Of a DNA stretch of 64,000 nucleotides, positions 28,724 through 39,979 are shown piece by piece. Source of the DNA: Puccinia triticina (Eukaryota; Basidiomycota; Pucciniomycetes; Pucciniales; Pucciniaceae). Within the stretch, counting starts at the first letter, position 1; each line of letters opens with the position of its first letter. The notes under the pieces are model-generated. The model was not told where the DNA came from, searched no databases, and worked only from the letters and a program-made list of their open reading frames with translations. The stretch covers positions 1,426,001-1,490,000 of the forward strand of contig NC_070562.1 in NCBI RefSeq assembly GCF_026914185.1, written 5' to 3'. Made by a program: the position numbers and the translations under genes.

Positions 28724-31700
28724 TCAAGGTGCAGGTTGGCTCGCCATTTGATGAGGTTGATCCTCCTTGCCAATCACCGATTGTGCTGGTTGGCTGGCCA
28801 ATTGAGCATGTTGATTTTTCCGGGTCACCGCATACTTTTCTTTCTTGATGTTCCAGTGAGATTTCCAGTTGGCAGCCGCGCGTGCCGTAATGCGCTCCCA
28901 ATCCGAATCGTTTAACGGGGCAGACACAAAGTTCAACCGGTTTGCTTCAGCAGCCTCCTTCCTAGGTCGTCCTCGCTTCCCGGTCGGTTTATTTGCAGCT
29001 GTGGATTTCTGCATTGGTTGATTATCTGAGGCACGGTCACAAGCTGGGTGTTTGGGTCCGGTGTCATGATCACTGTGGTCCGGATGGGAAGGGTCGCCAA
29101 TCTGAGCAGTCTGAACAACCGGGCGGACCTTTGGAGGGCGGCCACGCCGGGCTGGGAGCTTTTCAGTGGGGTTGATCATTGGTGCACGAGATTCCACTTC
29201 TTCGGATTGAGGTTTCGGCTTGGTAGAAACCGGCTGAGCCTTCTTCAGACGAAGAAGGATCTTGATTGGTTTGCTTGGTGGACTCAAAGGATTGCCTGGA
29301 GCATCATGTTGCTCACCATCTTCACTGGAATCTTCTCCAGTTTCTTCGCCGCTAACCTCAGTGGAATCTTCGCTGGAATTGTCAGAGCTGGAATGTTGGG
29401 AATCAGATGAATAGTCCGAGATTTTCTCCTTCAGGTTCTTGGTAGATTTGTTTCTGATGATCGCCGGTTCGGCCGGTTTCAAAGAGTCCACGGTAGCTTC
29501 ACCATCGTAAGATATTTTCAACAGGCTCTTCATGTGTGTGAAAGGAAAACCCGAGGAGATTGTGGGGTTATCGCGGCGGATCCTCTCGATACTTTGGTCA
29601 ACAAAACTAGCTTCATCGTCCGTCCACTCTCGCGAGTAAAGAAGCCAGCTGGTATTTGGGTGAGCTCCACTGATCTTTCCGGGGACGGTGTCGACCATCT
29701 GAGCGTAGCCGGCATTCACACGGTCATTGTGTAGCCAAATCCCGGTAACTCCTCGAACGGTTCGCAGTACCTTTCCCCAATAGTGACCATCTCCCCAATA
29801 TCCTCGCAACATGAGTGTGTATACCTCCCCCGATATGGTGAGCTTGAAAGGCCAATTCATCTCACCCATGAATTCAACCTGTTTCTGTTCATTGATGATT
29901 GTTGCCGAGTCGATTTGAAAGTAAAGGTGAGGGGGTGATTTGCCATCGGGGAATGAGATGATTGATGTTTGTTCTAGGAAGTTGCTGGGGGAGGGATTGT
30001 CTTCACACTCCAAAGGCTTACTTCGACGGGGTTTTTTGGATCGCTCGGCACCACAACTCTGGCATTGTAGACCGGAAGTTCCAGCCAGTCCAGAAGTTGA
30101 CCACCGGGTGATCAGAAGCCCAGCGTCGGCGCAGTTGATTGCATTGGCTTCAAACATAGAGTTAGTGACCTTTAGGGCCACCAAGCGGCGATCTCCTCGG
30201 GGATGATTGATTGGCTTCTTGTGAATCTTCCGGGGGCAAGAGAATTCTCGAGTTTCTTGAATGGAAAACAGACTCTTGAGGACCTCCGACGAGTTCGTTT
30301 TTGGATCCAAGATGATTTCCATGAAGAAATCGCACGATGCAAAGGAACCCGGGATGAAGGAGTCAGGATGGAGGCTCCTAGCCGCTTCGAATAGTTTGTT
30401 TGATCCACGAGTGAGGATCGATTTGAGATTCTTGTTCTGGATGAGCTCATTGGTGGTCCGGGAAGTAAAATGGGAGACAAGAGTGTGGAATAGACTGGTA
30501 TTTTTCCCGCCGGGGCTTTGGAGCCAAAGAGGGCTGTAGATTGCATAAAGGGAGTCCAACGCAGCCGCCAACCAACATCGATTCCGTGTTAGCGAATCCT
30601 TTGAGGCAGCGTACGACATGAAAGTTGTGTGCATCGCCCTGTTGATGTTAAGAGATTTTGGGGGCCTGCCGAGCTTTACTCGTTTGGTTGGATGATCGAC
30701 AAGGGCTTGGGTGGTGTCTGGAGGGCGCCCATTGTTCATTGCGGCCCTCTGCCGCTTGGTAGGTTTGATCCAACCAATTGAGTGGGCGATGTCTTGCTGG
30801 TTCTTTGGCTTGATCCCATACCGGATGGGGATGCCACGCATAGTGAGCTCGTGGTCCTTCTCCAAAGCTTTGACAAATGCAAAGAGCTCGGCAAAACCTG
30901 GAATCAAAGCCTTCTTTCCAGAACTGATCAATCAATCAAGTCAGTGTTTTTTTTATCTCCAAACCAGATTTAAGATGAAAAGACGAGGAACCGAACCTAC
31001 CTGAACATGTAGTAGACTCGGTGCATGCTCTCCTGAGCATTAGTAGAACTTGGGAGCTGATCATTGCCGTTAGGACAGTCCTCGAGCATCTTGCGGCGGC
31101 TGGGGAAAAGCATCGATTCGACATCGGCCATAGTTCACCAGTCAAGCCAAGCCTTGACCTTGGGGAATCTGCGCCGCATCTCATCGATTCTCTCGTTGTG
31201 GGTTGGCCCACCTTTTTCACACGGCTGCAGCAGGGCGAGACACTTGGCTTCAAATAAAGCCTAAAGTGAGATTAAATGTAAGCTAGTGTTGACGTCTCAA
31301 ATAAGAAAACAAACCAGAACTAACCTGCTCATCAGGCATGATGACCGCCCGGTTCCGCTTGACCCTTGTCACTGATTGTCGGAAGTGCTCGCGGCATCCC
31401 TTCAGTTTCTTCATGGCTTCCTCACAGTTGGTTTCGCCAAAAACATCCATGTACGCCGCCACAAATCCAGATTGTTGAGCTTTGGAGAAATCCACAACAC
31501 TTCGCGCCATGTTCTCGCGCTCGCTTTGCAGGAGTGAGGGGATGAGGAATTGGCGGAAAAGGACAGAGAAGTGGACTTTGTAGTACGATTCACTCAGCCC
31601 ACGTATCCAGCTGAGCTGGACGGGAATCCATCGAGAAATTTCGTCGCAGTACATGGAGGTTGTGAGCAGATAACCTGTGGCAAAGAAGCGGTAAGTGACG

Positions 31701-33022
31701 TCCAAGATCAAGCCGCCCGAGTACAGATTGTTGTTGTCTTCGCGACGATCCAGAAGCCTCTGAGACATCCACTCAGTCTGGAAGGTGATGTGTTCATGTC
31801 CTGCGTTGCACGCAATCGATATGGTTTCCATGCCGTTCCTGTCAAATTAGATCATTAGATTGTAAAGTTAGCAAATGTAAATGTAGACAAATCGATTCAA
31901 AAATAAAATTACTCAACAGCTGCCATTGAAAAAGGTCGTGCATGAACCTATCACTACTATCATTAACACCCTTCCCTGAACCAAAATCGATCTGCTGAAG
32001 TATCTGACGACGAAGGTGACAAAGCCGGTCCGAGTGGCCGAGGGATTCATGGATGTTAACAACACTGTCACTTGGCTCGCCAGGCCCACCGGCTTTACCA
32101 ATCTATATTTTGATCGGAAAATATTTTAAAGGTCAGCTTATCTGGGTGAAATGAAATTGGAGGGAGGGGGAGCTGGGCAGAAACAAAAAAATCAAACCTT
32201 GAGCTGGAGCGCGGATGCCTTAGGATTTTTTTTGACAGTTTCAACTAGATCCTTCTTTGCCAAGGGGTCTGGTTTCTTCGACGATGGCCACCGATGATTG
32301 TGATTACCTCGGTGTCGGAGGAGACCCCATCCAGTTTTCTTGTGGATATCGAATCGACATTGAGTTCCCGAGCAGCTTTGCCAGCGGATCTTCCCTGGGC
32401 ATCAACCTGCAAGCCCTTTGCATGAGGGGTTACTGAAATGAAGAAAAAAGTTTGCATTCATTCCTGATGTTGTAATGAATGAGAGGGAACTAAGGACTTA
32501 CGTGCTGAGAAGCTCTTCAATTTTACCGTGTCCAGTCGGCGGGGGGCCAGCATAATCACAACCATTCTCATCGCATCGTAAAACACCACGGCAGTAATAT
32601 CGCGTGACTTGCCACTCGTCGGACTTGGTGTCGTTGCTGGATCTCTTGGTGAACCCAACCGATCCAAAATTCACAATCTCGGTACCGGCGGTGAGGACAA
32701 AAGTGGTAGATCCATTCGGGTAAAGCGGATACCCCTGCCTGTCTAACCGGCAACCATGATCAATAAAATTATTGAAGCCTTCATCCATGGCGGTAGGGTA
32801 CTGCCAGTTTGGCTCGTCTTCAGGTTCGGTAGGATTCGGCTTTTCAATTTCAGGGTGGGCGGAGGTTTTGGAAGTCTGTGTGTTTCCGGAATTGGGAATG
32901 GATATTGCGGGGGTCTTCACTATTTTGGGCGCCGATATCGTGGGGGTAGCAGATAATGTCGGATGATTGAGAGGAGGAGTGGGAGGAGGGTTGCGGGCGG
33001 TGTTTTTCTTTTTGCGGGCCAT
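28724..33022 (-). pseudogene. MULE transposase with WRKY-GCM1 finger and USP-like C-terminus
   Basis: Inferred exons: 32502-33022, 32198-32432, 31918-32102, 31325-31838, 31001-31260, 28724-30923, about 1300 residues in total. N-terminus: a C..C..HNH pattern typical of WRKY-GCM1 DNA-binding fingers (WQVTRYYCRG, CDENGCDY, GLLRHRGNHNHRWP). Core: Asp in LILDVTYRF, Asp in VVDFSKAQQSGF, then CREHFRQSV, as in MULE RNase H-fold transposases. C-terminus: NRCWLAAALDSLYA (Cys codon 30575-30577), a C-x2-C segment, GDGHYWGKV (His 29783-29785) and WLHNDRVN (29723-29728), the order of ubiquitin-specific peptidases. AT-hooks: KLGRPPKS, RRGRPPK, KRGRPRK. Two in-frame TGA codons, at 32402-32404 (in the finger) and 31135-31137, disable it. 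The stop is TGA at 28724-28726. Confidence 0.82.
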
Positions 33023-33548
33023 GGCCGCCGTATCAAAGGATATGTATTAAGGAATAAGCAAGGTTATAGCTTATCAGGTATTAGGCGTGCAGATTATTGG
33101 AATATATCAGGATAGATGTCTATTAACGTATCAGGAGCTCTATTAAGGTTGTTGATACCTGTGGGAAAGTCTGAAAAAAAGTGATCGATCAGGCTGACAA
33201 AGAAACCTAGAATCTCTCGACTGACCAGCTGGAAGATGGTTGTGTCAAGCCCTAACCTAGGCCGTCACTGTGGAGATATAAGCTATCTAGGGGGGTGAGA
33301 TAAGCTTCCCAGAGCTTGGATGGGCTGCAAGTCTGAGAGGTTGTAAGCTAAGGTATTGTAATACTAATTGTTTGGTAGGTTATGTACAGGTTTACATGCA
33401 CTGTAACATGCAATGTAACAGCGCAGACCGTAAAAGTAAAGATTACAGGTCACCCGGGTGTGAATTACAAAATGTAATTTACATCCTGTGAGCTTACATT
33501 GCGCGGTTGGGACGACATAAATTGTAAAACTAATTAAATGCATGTATT

Positions 33549-33623
33549 TTTGCATTTTTACAATGCCCCCGCTTTACAATGGGGTAGCATTGTAAAACAC
33601 AGTTTGTAAAAATCATTCACCCC
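33549..33623. repeat. MULE terminal inverted repeat, right
   Basis: Inverted partner of the left TIR, ending CACCCC at 33623 and followed by the TSD TATTATAA. Confidence 0.85.
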
Positions 33624-33754
33624 TATTATAATCAAATTAGTTTTGCTGATTTTACAAGAAATTGAGGTACTCACCAAGCTCAAGAGCTGATTTTGTGGCA
33701 ATATGTCTAGATAAAAACTGTCAGAGTACATATACAGTTTAGAGAGATGTATGT

Positions 33755-33844
33755 TGTAAGACTCAAGAGTGGTTGTGAAACTTGTTTGCTGAATGGAGAA
33801 GGGGATGAAGGAGGTGCAAGCTCTGCCCTTCTATACTACCAGCT

Positions 33845-33875
<31 letters not shown>

Positions 33876-34057
33876 TTAATAAGTGATAGGATTGGTTAGC
33901 TCAAGATAGGTTTTCTTGTGACACAGTATAAAAAGGTTTTTATTCAATATGAAAGGGTTGTTATATGTAAGTAAAAGGGTTGAGTGTGTACGTAAGTGGT
34001 TGAGTTGTGACTGGTGAGTAGAAAACTTGATGGGTGATAAACTGAGGAGCTACAAAT

Positions 34058-34088
<31 letters not shown>

Positions 34089-34518
34089 GAGAGCTCCTTA
34101 TATAGACAAATGCAAGGGATTTTGGCTCCAGGGTAGCTCCTGAGTGAGGCATTTTAGCTTGCCTGGGCCGTACAACATGGAGTTAAGAGGGAGTGGCTGT
34201 GTACAATTTATGCAAGGGGTGCATACATGAGGTGGAGCTGTGCAAGATGATGTCATATTTTATGCAAGGGGTGCATAAGCTGTGTGGAGAATGATCAGGT
34301 GATGTAATAAGACCAGACACGATGGAGTTAGAAGGAACTAGAATGCGGGGAACCATTCAGTTGAATGGGCACAGCATGCAGAGGCACAAACTTAATGTTG
34401 TGACATATGTCACATAGCCTACTTAGCTGCGGCTCAGCCCAGAGGAGAAGGTACTTACCCTCCAACTGGGAACTGGTGGAATAATATCACTCAATCCATT
34501 GCTACATAATGTCCAACA
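33755..34518 (-). mobile_element. Minus-strand LTR related to family C
   Basis: On the minus strand it opens TGTTGGACATTATG at 34518 and ends CTTACA at 33755. Its end region (plus strand TGTAAGACTC.., GCAAGCTCTGCC, ACCACCAAGGTAAGCTTGG-like) is the inverted counterpart of the C LTR end. A TATATAAGGAG box lies near 34100. A purine-rich, palindromic tract (CCCTCCCGC/GCGGGAGGG, 34521-34540) abuts its start like a polypurine tract, so it is probably the 3' LTR of a truncated minus-strand element. Confidence 0.65.
34058..34087 (+). repeat. Homopolymer run of 30 G
   Basis: Thirty consecutive G inside the minus-strand LTR. It is a likely site of length polymorphism or assembly error and could form a G-quadruplex. 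Confidence 0.95.
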
Positions 34519-34702
34519 TTCCCTCCCGCTTGCGGGAGGGACTTGTACCTATTGTCCAACATTTGGCCTGAGGCTGCCCAGCCAAATGAAAAAAATCCTT
34601 CTAATCCACATATCACCACATACCCCTCTGATTTCTTCACAGCCTCCAGTACCATTAGAATCAGCTCCTTGTTGTACAGTGGGTCATCTAATGTTTTTGG
34701 CA

Positions 34703-35326
34703 CCACATTTTTGAATGCAGAAGCTCAGCCCACAGCCTGCAAGTCATGAAATTGGCCACAGAGGTGGAAAAGAAGTTCCAAAGAATGATTATGAAATAAA
34801 AAAAAGTAAAAATAAAAAATGAAAAATGTGGAAATTTTTCAATTTCTTGCAAATTTCTCAGAATGTTCATTACTGTTCAAACCAAGGGGGGGAAATTAGA
34901 GAGCACAGTATGACATGCAACAAGAATGATAAAAAATGAAAATTTTTGAAACCATTGCCAATGATTTTTATTGGATAAAATAAATTGAGTCAAATTAGAG
35001 GTGATTTGGGCTACAGTCCCTGAGTTCAAATGAAATTGGTTGATAACCCATCCACCCAAAAAATCATTGATCATGTGGTTTCAAAATTTTTCATTTTTTA
35101 TCATTCTTGTTGTATGCCGCACTTTGCTCTCTAATTTCCCTCCCTTGGTTTGAACAGTAATGAACATTCTGAGAAATTTGCAAGAAATTGAAAAATTTCC
35201 ACATTTTTCATTTTTTTTATTTTTACTTTTTTTTATTTCATAATCATTCTTAGGAACTTATTTTCGACCCCTGTAGCCAATCTCATGACTTTGGCTGTGG
35301 CCTGAGCTTCCGAGTTCAAAAATGTG
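34703..35326. mobile_element. Long hairpin (inverted-repeat) element
   Basis: The left arm from CCACATTTTTGAATGC (34703) to about 34960 is repeated in inverse from about 35075 to GTTCAAAAATGTGG (35326). The arms are ~255 bp with mismatches and small indels, around a ~110-bp centre. It encodes nothing. It could be a MITE, and a transcript across it would form long double-stranded RNA. Confidence 0.85.
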
Positions 35327-36459
35327 GCTGTCAGCGGTGGTGATACCAAGACTAGGGTCTTCTAGCTACACCAGCTGCAAGGAGTACAGTATAGTACTCT
35401 AAGGACAGATGAATAGCTCGGATTCTGGGATAAAATACCGGAGCAAAGGAATGATATTTTTAGGTTTTAAGCAGAGGGGCTTAACTCAAAGAGCTAAGGG
35501 TGTTTAAGTGCCCTCCGTAACTATTCAGGGCCTGTAGAACAGGGGTGGTAGAATGCCTGAAGCAGCAAGGGCCTGGAATTCAGGTTTGGTTCGCTGGAAT
35601 AACCCCTGAACAGATATTTTCTAACAAAAGGATCCGAGAGAAATAAGGAAACTTGAGCAGACTCACTAAGAACCTAGGATTTCAAGGAAGCTATCTGAGG
35701 GTCGGCTGAAAGTTCCTTTTGCAATGAACAGCGGAATCTAGCGGTGAGGCAATGAGAAGCGTACCACCACGTAAACTCTAACACTTCAGGCTAATCTGAC
35801 AAGACGAATGAGTAATCAGGACGGATTTGAGGTCAAGTGGTTACTGGGAAGGTTTTGTCGGGTTGTGTGAAGATGTCCTTTCTCCTTTGGTGGAGAAGAG
35901 TCTCTTTATATAGCATTCTCTATGGATCTCTTACTTCACCGTAGAGATCCAGGTCTCCAGGGATCATTCGCGACTTTTAGCGGGAGCTTGTCTCTTCGTC
36001 ATGACTTCTTGTCACGGAGATGAGCCCTTCTCTTTTAGGGAAGCTAAGATGAGCGCTTTCTATGTTACCGCAAATCTTTTTGTAATGTTTTGCCCATGTC
36101 TTTTTTTTTAGCAATCATAGTCGCATGTCTTCAGTCGCGAGTGTAGCAGCTTTCTTGAGCTATCATAGTCTCAAACGCTTTCTTTTTTAGTCTTTTTCTT
36201 ATGGATTTTTTGTATTTTTGTGCCTCCTTTCTTATTTTAAGGAGGCGCTTTTTATTTATGTATTTTTTTTCTTTATACTTAGATTTTTTGTATGCTAAAA
36301 AAGGAAGTGCTTTTTAATATTTTATTTATTGTCCAGCTAGCTCTGGTACAGTAGCTAGCTGACAGTGGTGCCAAAAACATTAGCTGACCCACTGTGCATG
36401 TTACCATGGGTCCAATCAAAGTTGTGTGTTGAAACTGCAACTGCCCAGGTTTCCATTTC
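35327..36459. other. AT-rich spacer, no gene
   Basis: No coherent coding or RNA feature was seen. 36060-36330 is a T-rich low-complexity stretch. Confidence 0.3.
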
Positions 36460-36765
36460 TCTCACTGTCACATCACTTTCACTCTTTTTTCTCCCTCCTT
36501 GATGAATATGCATGTCCACCTTCTGCCCACAACCTGTCCCTCAGTTTTAATAGCTATAAAAGTTTGTGCATCTAGATAATGAATCCTCATCAGTTCCTGC
36601 GCCTGTTCCCTGAGACCTGAGAGTCTCTTGTAGTGAGGGGCCTTTTTCCCCTTCACAGCTAAAGCAGCTTGGCCCTTTCTTGGGCTCCCTTGTTTTGTTC
36701 TCCACCTCAAGCTTTCTTCCTCAGGCTTGTTATCCACTCATCCCTCCGGCTCTGAGTCCAAAATT
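36460..36765 (-). pseudogene. Dispersed coding fragment, copy 1
   Basis: An 89-residue reading frame with the block KQGSPRKGQAALAVKGKK followed by APHYKRLSGLREQAQEL. The same block occurs almost unchanged on the plus strand at 52294-52476. A basic Lys/Arg-rich N-terminus and a helical second part are visible. I do not recognise a family. Duplication in inverse orientation, both times near fold-back and hAT remains, suggests a transposon exon. Confidence 0.5.
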
Positions 36766-38272
36766 CATCATTGTGTCCTCATCCCTTGGAAGTAATTGTG
36801 ATGTAAAAAAGCTACCTTGGGCCAAGTTGGGAGGTCTTTTGAGCCAAAATCGTGAGAACCTGTCCAATCTTGACCAGCAAGTGGCCCAATGGGTCCATCA
36901 CATTGCTCAGAAAAAGCCCTGGCAAGAATGGCTGCTGAGCAGCCAATTTTTGTTGAGAATACTTGAGAAAATATGTACAAGATAGCTGAGATCAAGGCCT
37001 ACAACATGGTCAGCTGAGATTTGAAGTAAAACCGTAGAGCTAATCATAAAATAAATGTAAATACAAAATTGCACATTTTCTTCAAAAAACCATGTCAGCC
37101 TCAGGCCAAGAATCCAACTTAAGCTTGGCAAAGGCAGTGCTGCATGATGGAATGTACATAACAAAAAAATCTAAACCAATATACGTAGTGGGGATAGAAT
37201 GGTGCAGTGAAAGGTGACTTGAGGCGCCTGACAGGTGGTTGACTGGGTGCTACATGTTGTCCAAAGGGTCTAACTTCCAGTGTAGTGGGGCTCCAGTGAT
37301 GCTTCCAGTGGGGAATAGGGGTTACTTTAGCCTTAGATTCCATTTATTGTGTCCAATGGATGTTATCTTGAGGTCTTCTATATGTACATGAGAAACATTT
37401 TTGATTTTTCACATTTTTGAGTACCACAACGTACACAATGGAGCTCAACCCTTGCTCAACTAAAAATTCTTCTCTGGTGTGAAGCTGCTGTGTAAGTAAC
37501 TCTTTATATTTGGCAGTATTTCTAGATTAATAATGTCTTATTCCCCAGTGTGGAGTGGCAGCACAACAAATGTCAGCCTGTAGGTAACCAACCATGTCTG
37601 AGAGGGTTGTTACTAGCAAGATGATAGTGTAAGATGCCAAGGATGGTTCAATGGGTTTGTGGTAAGACCTGTAAAAGGTTTCACTCTATCAGTAATCTTG
37701 ACTGAGAGGCTTGCTCAATTAAGGCGCATCCAGATCAACACAGGGTGTTAATAGGCATCCAAGGAATAACTCAACTTGGGTTTGTGGTTTTACATACAGA
37801 AAGGTAAGGGTAATCAAGAGTTGATGTTAACCCTGAATTGAAAGATGGTTGAGAATGAAGGCACTGTTTAACTATGTATGTGTTAAACCTTGCTGTAATA
37901 ATATTCTGAGGAATAAACAGTCCTGGGGGGCGTGATTATATAGAGGGGAAAAGAGCAGGAGGGAACATGAGGCGCTTGGAGGCGCTTCAGGACCAGGGGG
38001 GAACTGGAAGCACTCAAGGGAAGCAGATCCTCATGAGGATCAACATTGGAAATGATCAGGGCAGTGTAATGATCAGTACTGATCCTAGATCAGTAGCTGT
38101 GCACACTAGCTGATCATAACCAATCAGTGATTCCATTCAGTGCTCTTTGAATTGGATTATATCATGTATTGTTTATGTATTTATATAATAACCAATATTT
38201 TATGTGAATAGGGACTGAGGTGTAACAGGGGATAAATGAGTGATACCTGTCTTGGGGTATTTCACGTGTGCA
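36766..38272. other. Repeat-derived spacer
   Basis: 37270-37500 matches 53985-54160 in the same orientation (GATGC.TC.AG, TTAGATTC, TATCTTGAGG.CTTCTAT, TTTCACATTTTTG), so it is a dispersed repeat of unknown type. The rest shows no gene. Confidence 0.45.
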
Positions 38273-38898
38273 GTAATCACCATGAAAAAAAGTAGTCACT
38301 TGGTGGCAAGTGACATGATGCAGCTTTGTTTTCAGTTCCAACACTGCTCCAATGCTGCTCCTCTCCACCAGAACATCTAGGGCTCACATGACAGGTGTTA
38401 GGATCAAAGCACTCAATGTGACAAAACCAGATGATGCTAAGCTTTGGCCCTGGCCTAGCTGATGCTCAGCTTTTACCCTGTCTCAGCTTATGCTCAGTTT
38501 TTTCCCTGGCCCAGCTGATGCTCAGCTTTGGCACCGGCCACCTGATGATCATCTTTGGCCTTGGAACAGCTGATGCTCAGCCTTGGCCGTGGCTCAGCTG
38601 ATGCTCAGCCTTGGCCGTGACTCAGCTGATGCTCAGCTTTGGCCGTGGCTCAGCTGATGCTCAGCCTTGGCCGTGGCTCAGCTGATGCTCAGCCTTGGCC
38701 GTGGCTCAGCTGATGCTCAGCCTTGGCCGTGGCTCAGCTGATGCTCAGCCTTGGCCGTGGCTCAGCTGATGCTCAGCCTTGGCCGTGGCTCAGCTGATGC
38801 TCAGCCTTGGCCGTGGCTCAGCTGATGCTCAGCCTTGGCCGTGGCTCAGCTGATGCTCAGCCTTGGCCGTGGCTCAGCTGATGCTCAGCCTTGGCCGT
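38273..38898. mobile_element. Fold-back element copy 2, left part
   Basis: Starts with the same ~50-bp end as copy 1 (AGTCACTTGGTGGCAAGTGACA) and runs into a regular 28-bp minisatellite CAGCTGATGCTCAGCCTTGG+CCGTGGCT (about 11 units, 38590-38898). Element B interrupts the array; the other half is 51318-51997. Confidence 0.8.
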
Positions 38899-39791
38899 TG
38901 AGGGACTCCTGTCTGTACAAGCGGAGGCAGTCGTGTGAGGGGATGGGTGCTGTTTAGGCTGCCCTCGTGGCTGGGTGGTCCGTGGTGATGAGCGCTGAAA
39001 ATGGGGGGGGATCAGGGATAGCTATTGGGTTTTGGGTGGTTTTGAGAAGTTCGCCGGGGTTTTGGATCCTTGGCGGCGGTTGTTTTGTTTGAGGGGAAGG
39101 GAGATGTGATCTTAAGGAAGAGGAAGGAAAAAGATCCGGAAAACTCTGATGAAGGATGATCGGCGGGCGGAGCCTGTAAGTTGAAACTCTGAAGATAGGA
39201 TCTATAAGCTCCGTGATGGTCCGTATTCTGGGGATCAGAATGCCATGCCTCTCCCATCATCCAAGTTCGGCGAACTTGGACTCCGGGAGAGCCACATGTC
39301 ACATAGATTTCATCATATCCTCCGCGCGCTACTCGCGCACACACACACAACAGACAACAGAAGAAGGAGAAAAGAAGACACAACACAAAGAAATGAGGAA
39401 ATCAGAATGAGATGAGACAGAAGGAGAAGAAACAGAGAAAAGAAAGGGAAAGAGAACAGAGGAGAAAGAAACACTCAAGACAGACAAAAATCAAACAGGA
39501 GAGAAGGAGCCAGAAGACAAAAACAGGGAATAAACCCACAGCAGATGCTGTGTTAGGACCAAGAAAGATGAGACAGGGACGGAGACTGAGAAGAAGAGGG
39601 GGATTTTGAGGATGAAGGAAAAAAGGGGGAATGGAAAGGAAAGAGGAGATGGAAAGGTGGAAAGGAGGAAGAAGAAGAAGGGCAGAAAGATCTTGAAGGA
39701 GGTTGGAAGATGAGGGGAAAAGAGGGACCTTGATGATCTCGCTGGCGGCGGTGTTGCTCCTGACTAGCTGGCCACGAGAGGGGCCACCACA
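38899..39791 (-). repeat. Element B 3' LTR
   Basis: 893 bp, preceded on the minus strand by a purine-rich tract (GGTGGGTGGA, 39792-39801). Contains the conserved stem-loop at 39260-39280. Confidence 0.92.
39260..39280 (-). other. Conserved LTR stem-loop (element B)
   Basis: TCCAAGTTC and GAACTTGGA pair perfectly around a 3-base loop. Relative to element A one pair is changed from T-A to C-G on both sides. The other LTR copy (50785-50805) has one mismatch. Confidence 0.7.
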
Positions 39792-39861
39792 TCCACCCAC
39801 CATTTGGAGTCTATCCCCAGACTCCTTCGACGGATGCGCGACCAGGAGAGAAAGGGAAAAC

Positions 39862-39979
39862 CTAAAACAAACGAAAAGAGGAGGGGTTCCCCGCGAGCGG
39901 CTCACGACAGTGGCTGGAGTAGAGCTTACGACTATGATGGCAGTAGAGCCCGAGGTGCATACTAAGGAGGGGGACTTAC
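39862..39979 (-). other. Intron-like cassette 4 (element B, across Pol stop)
   Basis: On the minus strand: GTAAGTCCCCCTCC, ATGCACCTCGGGC, GCCACTGTCGTGAGCC, TTTTCGTTTGTTTTAG. 118 bp. The Pol stop TAA (39976-39978) is inside. Removal joins Pol in frame with an ORF open to 39402 in the LTR, ending in a strongly hydrophobic segment. Confidence 0.75.

Larger units (their letters stand above)
28106..33623 (-). mobile_element. MULE-like DNA transposon, complete, with 8-bp TSD
   Basis: The left end GGGGCTGTTGATTTTTACAA and the right end (reverse complement GGGGTGAATGATTTTTACAA) begin TIRs that stay alignable for about 70 bp (TTTTACAATG.., CATTGTAAA..). Both flanks carry TATTATAA (28098-28105 and 33624-33631). 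One multi-exon gene on the minus strand fills most of the 5518 bp. The element landed in the hAT pseudogene. The intact target duplication implies no rearrangement since insertion. Confidence 0.92.

Noticed and set aside
31135..32404. TGA read as selenocysteine in the MULE gene
   Set aside because: One replaces a residue inside a zinc finger and the other lies next to a conserved Trp in the core; no SECIS-like evidence, and fungi generally lack selenocysteine.
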